Shown here: positions 1 to 5,370 of the stretch, one piece after another
Layout of the letters: every line of letters starts with the position of its first letter
How positions within the stretch are numbered: the first letter of the stretch is position 1
Source of the DNA: an uncultured Eubacteriales bacterium
Lineage (GTDB): Bacteria; Bacillota; Clostridia; Christensenellales; CAG-917
Assembly: GCA_900547975.1 (NCBI GenBank)
Contig: URIX01000066.1
Span: forward strand, 1-5,453
DNA length: 5,453 nucleotides
Direction: 5' to 3'
Made by a program: the position numbers and the translations under genes
Notes under the pieces: model-generated
Databases searched by the model: none
Seen by the model: the letters and a program-made list of their open reading frames with translations, nothing else
What the model was told of the DNA's origin: nothing

Positions 1-12
1 TCCCCTACCGCC

Positions 13-152
13 GTTCCCCCTCTGCATAAATTTGAGGGAACCCACGGCGTCCGCTCTGCGTGGGGCAACACTCGGTGCTCGCATAGATAAGTATCGTTCA
101 TTCATTATGCCACTGCGCTTTGTGCGCCAGCTTCGCACCCAAACGGCGCAGT
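13..152. other. Hairpin-rich non-coding block downstream of rng
   Basis: Four inverted repeats lie almost end to end. (1) GTTCCCCCTC (13-22) pairs with GAGGGAAC (34-41) with a two-base bulge. (2) CCCACG (41-46) pairs with CGTGGG (59-64). (3) GCATA (81-85) pairs with TATGC (106-110). (4) ACTGCGC (112-118) pairs with GCGCAGT (146-152), enclosing a second helix GTGCG (122-126) with CGCAC (134-138) and a 7-base loop. No hairpin is followed by a T-run on either strand, so they are not ordinary terminators. I see no tRNA, RNase P RNA, tmRNA or group II intron domain V signature. The block could be a structured RNA (either strand), a leader for a gene beyond position 1, or a dispersed intergenic repeat. 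The pairings are seen directly; the function is unknown. Confidence 0.45.
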
Positions 153-213
153 CGCTTGTACTATCCGTCAAGCTCGACGCTCGCTACGGTCATCGCCTTG
201 CGATTCCAATTCC

Positions 214-255
214 GTCTTCGAATAGACACATTCAGTGTACGAGTAGGCTTCGAAT
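214..255. repeat. Short inverted and direct repeats around TTCGAA, 3' of rng
   Basis: The palindrome TTCGAA occurs at 217-222 and 249-254, within an 8-base direct repeat CTTCGAAT (216-223 and 248-255). Between the copies, ACAC (226-229) can pair with GTGT (235-238) over a 5-base loop, and GTCT (214-217) can pair with AGAC (224-227). This lies just past the rng stop codon in the direction of rng transcription. It is not followed by a T-run, so I do not call it a terminator. It may be an RNA stability or processing structure, or chance. Confidence 0.25.
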
Positions 256-279
256 GAGTTGTTACAATTCGCTCGCGTT

Positions 280-1749
280 TTATTTTACCAAAATTCTCAC
301 GTAGCCGGTGAGTTCTGTGGGTTTTTCTTGCGAAATCGACCACTTTTCACGAGCAAGACCGTTATCCACAAAAAAGTATATTTGCTTATTTTTCCACGCG
401 TTTTCAAGTTGGCGATTCATAATTCCGCTTTCAAAAACCATATCGAACACGTCTTTATGCGCGCCGACGTACACCGTGTCGCACTTATTCTCGATGATGA
501 AGTCCACGAGGTCGTCGCGAAGCATAAACGCAAGTTGCGAGTCGCTGATGACGAAACCGCCCGCGCAATCCTTGCACGGTTGAAGCATAAATTCGTCAAG
601 AGGCAGACGCGTCTTTTTCCTCGTGAGTTCGACGAGGCCGAGAGAAGTGAAACCGACCGCTGACGTTTTCATTCTGTCGCGTTTCAACGCCTCTTTGAGC
701 GTTTCGAGAACGCGCTGACGGTGTTCCTCCGACGTCATATCGATAAAGTCGATTATGACGATTCCGCTTATATTTCGTATGCGCAGTTGCAAGGCGATAC
801 ATTCCGCCGCCGCGAGATTGGTTTTGTACACCGTATCTTCGAGGTGGCTCGTACCCACGAACCTGCCCGTGTTTACGTCGATGACGGTCAATGCTTCCGT
901 CTTGTCGATGACGAGATACGCGCCGTTTGGCATAACGACTTTTCTGTCGCAAAGGTGGTTTATCTGCGAAGAAACGCCGTAGTGTTTCATTATGTTGCGC
1001 TCGCCCTCGTAAAACAGCACGGGTTTGCCCACGCGTCCGTTGAGTTTTTGCTGAATTTGCCTGTCGTTCACAACGACTTCGTCGACGTCTTCGTGCATAG
1101 TTTCGCGCACGGCGCGTTCAAACAAACTCGCTTCTTCAAAGACCAACGTCGATTCTTTCGCGCGTGCGTAGTCTTTGCGGATTTGTTCCCAACGCTCTTT
1201 GAGGGTTTCCATTTCGCTTGTCAAATCCTCGTCGCTCGCCTTGTTTGCGGCGGTGCGAATGATAAACCCCATACCCTCAGGGCATATCGAGGATACGAAT
1301 TGTTCGAGATAATCGCGCCTTTTGCCGTCCTCGATTTTTCTCGACACGCCGACGAACGTCGAAAGAGGAAGCAACACGAGGAAGTATCCCGGAATAGTTA
1401 CGTCTGTCGTGAGCCTTGCGCCCTTTTGCCCGAAAGGTTCTTTGACCGCTTGGCACATAATCACGTCGCCGGGGGATACGTTGAACGACTTGCCGCTCGG
1501 CATATCGTTTTCGAGTCCTCTGCTGTCCACGAGCGAGTCGCCGGTATACAAAAAGCCGTTGCGTTCCTCGCCGATATTGACGAAAGCCGCCTGCATACCG
1601 CATATGACGTTTTCGACCTTACCCTTGTAGATATTGCCTACGATACCTCTGAAATGCGCGCGCTCGACGGAAAAGTCCTCTAATTTTCCGTTTTCGACTA
1701 TAGCCGCGCGCGTACAATACGGCGTGTAGTCGAGAATGAGTTGTTTCAT
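280..1749 (-). CDS. rng: Ribonuclease G (RNase E/G family endoribonuclease)
   Basis: A 489-residue endoribonuclease that cuts single-stranded, AU-rich RNA. In characterised bacteria RNase G matures rRNA ends and starts mRNA decay in the cytoplasm. An N-terminal S1-type RNA-binding region is visible around residues 35-125 (GNIYKGKVENV, then AAFVNIG and NGFLYTGD). The conserved GARLTTDVTIPG follows at about 110-121. The metal-binding catalytic aspartates are D291 in VIDVNTGRF and D334 in IIDFIDM; their 43-residue spacing matches D303/D346 of E. coli RNase E. The zinc-link is C392-K-D-C395. The protein matches the usual length of RNase G and lacks the long C-terminal degradosome scaffold of RNase E. 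The ATG is preceded by AGGA (1760-1763) 10 bases upstream. It follows the radical SAM pair after 86 bases, a recurrent neighbourhood in Bacillota. Identification is secure; the choice of G rather than E rests on length. Confidence 0.96.
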   Translation of the reverse strand: MKQLILDYTPYCTRAAIVENGKLEDFSVERAHFRGIVGNIYKGKVENVICGMQAAFVNIGEERNGFLYTGDSLVDSRGLENDMPSGKSFNVSPGDVIMCQAVKEPFGQKGARLTTDVTIPGYFLVLLPLSTFVGVSRKIEDGKRRDYLEQFVSSICPEGMGFIIRTAANKASDEDLTSEMETLKERWEQIRKDYARAKESTLVFEEASLFERAVRETMHEDVDEVVVNDRQIQQKLNGRVGKPVLFYEGERNIMKHYGVSSQINHLCDRKVVMPNGAYLVIDKTEALTVIDVNTGRFVGTSHLEDTVYKTNLAAAECIALQLRIRNISGIVIIDFIDMTSEEHRQRVLETLKEALKRDRMKTSAVGFTSLGLVELTRKKTRLPLDEFMLQPCKDCAGGFVISDSQLAFMLRDDLVDFIIENKCDTVYVGAHKDVFDMVFESGIMNRQLENAWKNKQIYFFVDNGLAREKWSISQEKPTELTGYVRILVK

Positions 1750-1797
1750 TGCTATATATTCCTAAAAAAACGTAATCTTTTTAGAGCGCAAAAACGC

Positions 1798-1834
1798 AAA
1801 AACGAACTATACCGCTTCGGGCAAGTCCGTTTTT
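1798..1834 (-). terminator. Stem-loop between the DUF2344 gene and rng; weak terminator or attenuator
   Basis: AAAAACGAAC (1798-1807) and GTCCGTTTTT (1825-1834) form a 10-bp stem with one G-U pair on the minus-strand RNA, over a 17-base loop in which CCG and CGG can pair. On the minus strand the 3' arm ends in TTTTT, followed by GCGTTTTTGCG, an interrupted T-rich tail. It begins 1 base after the DUF2344 stop codon and lies about 50 bases before the rng ATG. The stem is AU-rich at its base and the tail is broken by GCG, so termination would be partial at best. It could instead tune rng expression or protect the upstream mRNA end. Confidence 0.35.
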
Positions 1835-1835
1835 C

Positions 1836-2465
1836 TTATTTTTGCAAATATTCGTCCACGTCAACGAGTTTGCCGTCAACGTCGACGTATTGAGCGATTT
1901 TTTCTATATCGCAAAGTTTCAAATCCACGCCGAGCGCGGAATTGAGTTTGTGGAGGATTCTGTCGGGGCGAAGATTGACGCTTCCCGACGCAAGACGAGC
2001 GATTAGTTTTCCGTCCTTTTCAAAGAACGAATATATCTTGTCCGCGACGTTTTCGGTGACGGTTTCGCCTTTCTTTTGATAACTTATCTCGAATTTTCCG
2101 TCAACGTCGATAGGTTTATACGGCGTATTAAAAGCAAAGTCCGCGCACACGACTTTCGCTTGCAGATTCGGATTCTTTTCGGATGCGAAAACCTTGCTTG
2201 CTTTAAGGTCGTCGGGCACTGCGCCGTTGAACTTTTCAAACACTTCTTCCTTTTGCATATCGCAGTCGAGCGTAAGATATTCCGCTCTCGACGAAACGCC
2301 CAGAGAAAGCGGCGGCGAAAAGTACATCAAGGGGTGCGGATTGAACCCTTGCGAGTAGTTCACCACGATTTTACCCCTACGGATAATCCTGTCCATATGC
2401 CTCAAAAGGTCAATGTGGGATATGAAGCATACGCTGCCCGTTTTTTTGTATTTAAGCACAATCAT
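1836..2465 (-). CDS. Radical SAM-linked protein, TIGR03936 / DUF2344 family
   Basis: A 209-residue protein of the family known only as the partner of TIGR03960-type radical SAM proteins; in some bacteria the two are one fused polypeptide. Its reaction is not established. Family hallmarks are visible near the N-terminus: FISHIDLLR (14-22), SQGFNPHP (38-45) and PLSLGVSSRAEYL (52-64), with a more variable C-terminal half. There is no signal peptide, membrane segment or cysteine cluster, so it is probably cytoplasmic and not itself an iron-sulfur enzyme. The chosen ATG (2465) overlaps the stop codon of the radical SAM gene as ATGA and has AAGGTG (2472-2477) upstream. The frame stays open further upstream to 2708, but that extension lies inside the radical SAM gene, is arginine-rich and resembles no family sequence, so I reject it. 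The context implies translational coupling and a shared function, probably on RNA or ribosome-linked substrates (inference). Confidence 0.9.
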   Translation of the reverse strand: MIVLKYKKTGSVCFISHIDLLRHMDRIIRRGKIVVNYSQGFNPHPLMYFSPPLSLGVSSRAEYLTLDCDMQKEEVFEKFNGAVPDDLKASKVFASEKNPNLQAKVVCADFAFNTPYKPIDVDGKFEISYQKKGETVTENVADKIYSFFEKDGKLIARLASGSVNLRPDRILHKLNSALGVDLKLCDIEKIAQYVDVDGKLVDVDEYLQK

Positions 2466-4231
2466 ATCGTACACCTTCCCAGTCTGTTCGCGCCGCAGCC
2501 GTTGCAGCCTTCGCGGCAATTTCTGGTGGTCACCGCTTCGTATGCGAGTTCGCGCTGTTTGAGCAAATACTTTTTGCTTACGCCCGAATCTATAAAATCC
2601 CACGGCAAAGTTCGCTCGAGCGGAATCGCGCCGTAGTAATCTTCCATTTTGAGTCCGCAATCGGCAAACGCTTTTTGCCATATATCCCACTTGAAATGTT
2701 CGCTCCACCCGTCGAATTTCGCGCCGAGTTCATAGGCGCGTTCGATGACGTAGGATTGCTTTTTATCGCCTCTTGCCAACGATGCTTCGAGCACCGACGT
2801 TTCCGCGCCGTGCCACGAGAACGTAACGCCCTTTATCTCGCGCAAAAGTCCTCTGAGATAGTTTTGCTTGCGTTTCATCTCGTCCATTGAGATTTGCGCT
2901 TCCCATTGGAAAGGCGTGCAAGGCTTTGGAATAAACACAGCGCAACTTACGGATATGCTCAAACCTCTTTTCGAGCGTTTTTGCCAGTACAATTGTTTAA
3001 GACGCTTGCAAATTTCCGCTATGCCTTGAATATCCTCGTCGGTTTCGGTGGGAAGACCCATCATAAAATAGAGTTTTATGCTGTCGTATCCCGCCTCGAA
3101 CGCAACGGAAATTTTGTCTATTTCTTCTTCGGTGACATTCTTGTTTATGACGTTACGCAACCTTTGCGTACCCGCTTCGGGCGCGAAGGTAAGCGAACTT
3201 CTTCTCGAATTGTTTGCCATATCGGGCTTGAAACTGCTTATTCTCAAACTCGGAAGCGCGAGATTTATGCGCTTTTGTTTGCAGTATTCGCCAAGTTCGT
3301 TTTCGAGTTCTTCGAGTCCCGTATAGTCGCTCGTAGACAGCGAGCAAAGGGATATTTCGTTAAAGCCGGTGCTGTCCACCATCTCTTTTGCGATTTGCGC
3401 ACAACGTTTTGCACTGCGCTCTCTTATGGGACGATACCAAAATCCCGCCTGACAGAATCTGCAACCGCTTGCACAACCGCGATAGAGTTCGAGCGTGGCT
3501 CTGTCGTGAACCGCCTCTATGTTCGCAACGAGCGGACGAGTGGGATATTCGGCGTTTTCGAAGTCTTGCACGACGGCCTTTACGACCTTTTCGCCGTCTT
3601 TATGCAACGAGGGAACGTACGTGCCTTCCATACCCTTAACTTTTTCGAGAATTTCCGCTTTGGAAAGACCTTTCTCTCTGCCTTCGGTGACGACTTTGAG
3701 TATCGCAATATCCGCGTTTTCGCCCTCGCCTACCAAAATTATGTCGAAAAAGTCCGCAAACGGTTCGGGATTGACCGAGCAAGGTCCGCCTGCGAGCAAA
3801 ATGGGATAGGAATCGTCGCGGTCTTTGGCTCTGAACGGAATCTTAGCCAAATCCAGCATATACAAAACGTTGGTGTACAAAAGTTCGAATCCCACCGAAA
3901 AACCTACGACGGTAAAATCTTTGAGCGGTTTTTTGGTTTCGAGCGATAAAAGCGGTATATTATTTTCTTTGAGTTTTTGCGCAAAATCGGGCGCAGGCGC
4001 ATAGCAACGCTCTGCGACGTAACCGTCGGTTTTGTTGACGATGTCGTACAAAATCGCTACGCCGAGATTGCTCATACCGATTTCGTAAAGTTCGGGAAAA
4101 CAAAAGACCATATCCCCCTTGCGTTCTTTGTTCATATCGGGGATATTCCACTCGCCGCCCGCATATCTTGCAGGCTTTTCCACTTCGCCGAGCAAAGCGA
4201 AATATTTTTGTTTGTAATCTTGATTTTGCAT
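2462..4231 (-). CDS. B12-binding-domain-like radical SAM protein, TIGR03960 family
   Basis: A 589-residue protein of the uncharacterised radical SAM family that pairs with TIGR03936/DUF2344. It starts with the family signature VEKPARYAGGE (17-27) and FCFPELYEIGMSNLG (43-57). An N-terminal cobalamin-binding-like fold follows (VVGFSVGFELLYTNVLYML, 108-126; LLAGGPCSVNPEPFADFFDIILVGEGE, 145-171), with no visible DxHxxG cobalamin-ligand motif. The radical SAM cluster motif is C253-ASG-C257-RF-C260, binding the 4Fe-4S cluster that cleaves S-adenosylmethionine; downstream barrel motifs are LTFAPEAGTQRLR (347-359) and GYDSIKLYFMMGLPTET (381-397). The C-terminus has a second cysteine set, C572-REG-C576-NG-C579 and C587, possibly an auxiliary metal or Fe-S site. 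The ATG is the only start that keeps the N-terminal signature, yet no Shine-Dalgarno sequence is visible before it. The reaction and substrate are unknown. It overlaps its partner gene by 4 bases. Confidence 0.93.
   Translation of the reverse strand: MQNQDYKQKYFALLGEVEKPARYAGGEWNIPDMNKERKGDMVFCFPELYEIGMSNLGVAILYDIVNKTDGYVAERCYAPAPDFAQKLKENNIPLLSLETKKPLKDFTVVGFSVGFELLYTNVLYMLDLAKIPFRAKDRDDSYPILLAGGPCSVNPEPFADFFDIILVGEGENADIAILKVVTEGREKGLSKAEILEKVKGMEGTYVPSLHKDGEKVVKAVVQDFENAEYPTRPLVANIEAVHDRATLELYRGCASGCRFCQAGFWYRPIRERSAKRCAQIAKEMVDSTGFNEISLCSLSTSDYTGLEELENELGEYCKQKRINLALPSLRISSFKPDMANNSRRSSLTFAPEAGTQRLRNVINKNVTEEEIDKISVAFEAGYDSIKLYFMMGLPTETDEDIQGIAEICKRLKQLYWQKRSKRGLSISVSCAVFIPKPCTPFQWEAQISMDEMKRKQNYLRGLLREIKGVTFSWHGAETSVLEASLARGDKKQSYVIERAYELGAKFDGWSEHFKWDIWQKAFADCGLKMEDYYGAIPLERTLPWDFIDSGVSKKYLLKQRELAYEAVTTRNCREGCNGCGANRLGRCTI
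2472..2477 (-). promoter_or_regulatory. Ribosome binding site fixing the DUF2344 start
   Basis: Minus-strand AAGGTG, within GGGAAGGTG, lies 6 bases before the ATG at 2465. It is inside the last codons of the radical SAM gene, which fits reinitiation or coupled translation across the ATGA overlap. It supports the start at 2465 over the longer open frame. Confidence 0.7.
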
Positions 4232-4237
4232 CGCTGT

Positions 4238-4280
4238 ATCGTAGTTATTTTTTATTAAGATTCAAATAATACTCTTAATA
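4238..4280 (-). promoter_or_regulatory. Possible promoter/operator region of the radical SAM operon with an 8-bp inverted repeat
   Basis: TATTAAGA (4253-4260) and TCTTAATA (4273-4280) are perfect inverted repeats separated by 12 bases, so their centres are 20 bp apart, about two helical turns, as for a dimeric regulator. On the minus strand the gap holds TATTAT (4266-4271), a 5/6 match to a -10 box, but no good -35 sits 17 bases upstream. An alternative is TTGAAT (4260-4265) with TACGAT (4238-4243) at 16 bases, which would start transcription almost at the ATG. On the plus strand the repeat is followed by seven Ts (4281-4287), so it could also read as a weak plus-strand terminator. The repeat is seen; its role is inferred. 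Confidence 0.3.
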
Positions 4281-4287
4281 TTTTTTT

Positions 4288-4310
4288 GGGTGTGGGGCAA
4301 CGCCCCGCCC
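4288..4310 (-). terminator. GC-rich stem-loop after the ROK kinase gene
   Basis: GGGGC (4294-4298) pairs with GCCCC (4302-4306) over a 3-base loop, and outer GGG (4288-4290) can pair with CCC (4308-4310). It begins about 28 bases past the kinase stop codon, as a terminator would. On the minus strand, however, it is followed by an A-run rather than a T-run, and on the plus strand the T-run precedes it. It is therefore not a canonical intrinsic terminator for the kinase. It may block 3' decay, or be part of a repeat element together with the adjacent AT-rich repeat. Confidence 0.35.
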
Positions 4311-4313
4311 GAA

Positions 4314-4340
4314 ATTATTAATTATTCATTATTAATTATT
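4314..4340. repeat. AT-rich 13-bp direct repeat abutting the ROK kinase stop codon
   Basis: ATTATTAATTATT occurs twice exactly (4314-4326 and 4328-4340), separated by a single C. The second copy overlaps the first two bases of the kinase stop codon (TTA at 4339-4341 on the plus strand). Next to the GC-rich stem-loop at 4288-4310 it forms a composite AT-tract plus GC-hairpin unit, which looks like a dispersed intergenic repeat. I cannot confirm other copies from this window. Confidence 0.5.
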
Positions 4341-5277
4341 AATTCATACACAAAGCAGAAGCGCCGATTATACCTGCGTCGTTTTTGAGAGTTGCCGCAA
4401 CAACCTTGACTTTGGGCGTATATTCCGCACCGTACTTGTTTCTCGAAACGTATCTTTGCAAAGGCTTGATGATGTTGTCGCCTTGATTCGAGATTCCGCC
4501 GCCGATGATTATGACTTCGGGCGCAAAGATGTTGGCGTAGTTGACAAGACCTATGCCGACGTACTTGATGTAGCGTTTGACAACCGCAATCGCCACTTTA
4601 TCCCCCTCTTTTGCACAATCAAACACTATTTTGCCGCTGTTGCCGTTTTCCTCGACCTCTTTTGCAAGCAAACTGTCGGGGTGCTTTTCGCAAGCGGATT
4701 GAATCTGATTCATAAGCGCGGTTGCCGAAGCGTACGCCTCGAAGCAACCTTTCTTTCCGCAACCGCAAGTCGCGCCGCCGAGATTGATTGTTATATGTCC
4801 GCCTTCCGCACCTGCCGAGCGATTGCCCGTAATAAGTCTGCCGTCGGCAATTATACCCGTGCCTACGCCCGTGCCGAGCGTAACCATAACGGAATTTTTC
4901 GCGCCCTCGCCCGCGCCGAAAAGCGTTTCGCCGAGTGCGGCGCAGTTTGCGTCGTTTGAAAGTTTTACGTTTTTAATCTGCGTTTTTTCGGCAATCATTT
5001 TTGCCATCGGGGTGTTGCGGAAGTTGATGTTGCACGAATAGCGCACGACGCCTTTTTCGTCGTAAATAGACCCCGGACAACCTATGCCGATGCCCTCGAT
5101 TTCGTCTTTGCAGTCTTTCGTCAAATCTTCGATGAGGTTTGCGATGTCTTGCACGATGAGATAATCCTCTTTCCCGGGTGACGTAACAACGACTTTTCTT
5201 GCAAGGATATTGCCTTTTTCGTCGACGATACCGCCCTTTATGGTCATACCGCCGATGTCAATGCCAACGTATTTCAT
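4339..5277 (-). CDS. ROK-family sugar kinase, probably glucokinase
   Basis: A 312-residue cytoplasmic kinase, the usual length for bacterial ROK kinases, which phosphorylate glucose or related sugars (such as N-acetylmannosamine or fructose) with ATP. The N-terminal phosphate-binding motif is DIGGMTIK (7-14), with Met where many members have Thr. The catalytic base is D109 in SNDANCAALGE. The glycine-rich LGTGVGTGI (134-142) and sugar-contacting E158 and H161 in AEGGH follow. The ROK zinc site is H161 with C171-G-C173-GKKG-C178. EVIIIGGGIS (254-263) fits the adenosine site. There is no N-terminal helix-turn-helix, so it is an enzyme and not a NagC/XylR-type repressor. The ATG has AGAGG (5285-5289) 7 bases upstream and a strong promoter just beyond. 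Glucokinase (glcK type) is the most likely role, but the exact sugar cannot be read from the sequence. Its stop codon touches an AT-rich repeat. Confidence 0.92.
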   Translation of the reverse strand: MKYVGIDIGGMTIKGGIVDEKGNILARKVVVTSPGKEDYLIVQDIANLIEDLTKDCKDEIEGIGIGCPGSIYDEKGVVRYSCNINFRNTPMAKMIAEKTQIKNVKLSNDANCAALGETLFGAGEGAKNSVMVTLGTGVGTGIIADGRLITGNRSAGAEGGHITINLGGATCGCGKKGCFEAYASATALMNQIQSACEKHPDSLLAKEVEENGNSGKIVFDCAKEGDKVAIAVVKRYIKYVGIGLVNYANIFAPEVIIIGGGISNQGDNIIKPLQRYVSRNKYGAEYTPKVKVVAATLKNDAGIIGASALCMN

Positions 5278-5306
5278 AAAAACGCCTCTAAAAGTTTATT
5301 ATAAAT

Positions 5307-5335
5307 ATTTTATTATATAGCAAGTTAAAAGTCAA
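5307..5335 (-). promoter_or_regulatory. Sigma-A-type promoter of the ROK kinase gene
   Basis: On the minus strand, TTGACT (5330-5335) and TAAAAT (5307-5312) each match the housekeeping consensus at 5 of 6 positions, with an ideal 17-base spacer. Transcription would start near 5300, giving a leader of roughly 22 bases that contains the AGAGG ribosome site. The leader is too short for a riboswitch. No clear operator repeat overlaps it. Confidence 0.75.
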
Positions 5336-5350
5336 GAAATGTAAACAGTG

Positions 5351-5370
5351 AACTTGCAGCGCGAGTTTTT
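5351..5370 (+). terminator. Terminator-like hairpin with T-run, plus-strand orientation
   Basis: AACTTGC (5351-5357) pairs with GCGAGTT (5361-5367) through 7 bp including one G-U, over a 3-base AGC loop, and the plus strand continues into a T-run (5366-5370). This has the form of an intrinsic terminator for a plus-strand transcript, yet no plus-strand gene lies to its left. It sits just upstream of the kinase -35 box. It may end antisense or divergent transcripts from the AT-rich promoter region, or belong to a repeat. Confidence 0.4.

Noticed and set aside
214..227. TTCGAAT resembling a tRNA T-loop
   Set aside because: There is no flanking GG/CC T-stem, no acceptor stem and no D or anticodon arm in the surroundings.
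721..1683. Long open frame (320 codons) on the plus strand opposite rng
   Set aside because: It lies wholly antisense to a clear RNase G gene, shows no recognisable motif and no ribosome site. Codon bias of the sense gene leaves few stops on the other strand.
2466..2708. N-terminal extension of the DUF2344 protein by 81 codons
   Set aside because: It is an out-of-frame reading of the radical SAM gene, is arginine-rich and is unlike the family. The ATG at 2465 has a proper ribosome site and gives the expected N-terminus.
2894..3949. Long open frame (351 codons) on the plus strand opposite the radical SAM gene
   Set aside because: The peptide is rich in Arg, Phe and Val with no domain, and mirrors the codon bias of the well-identified radical SAM gene on the other strand.
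4292..4310. CRISPR-like or attachment-site repeat in the kinase/radical SAM spacer
   Set aside because: There is one hairpin and one duplicated AT-rich 13-mer only. There are no regularly spaced repeats with unique spacers and no cas, integrase or transposase gene.
4456..4959. Open frame of 167 codons on the plus strand opposite the ROK kinase
   Set aside because: It is antisense to catalytic and zinc-site codons of the kinase, with no motif and no ribosome site.
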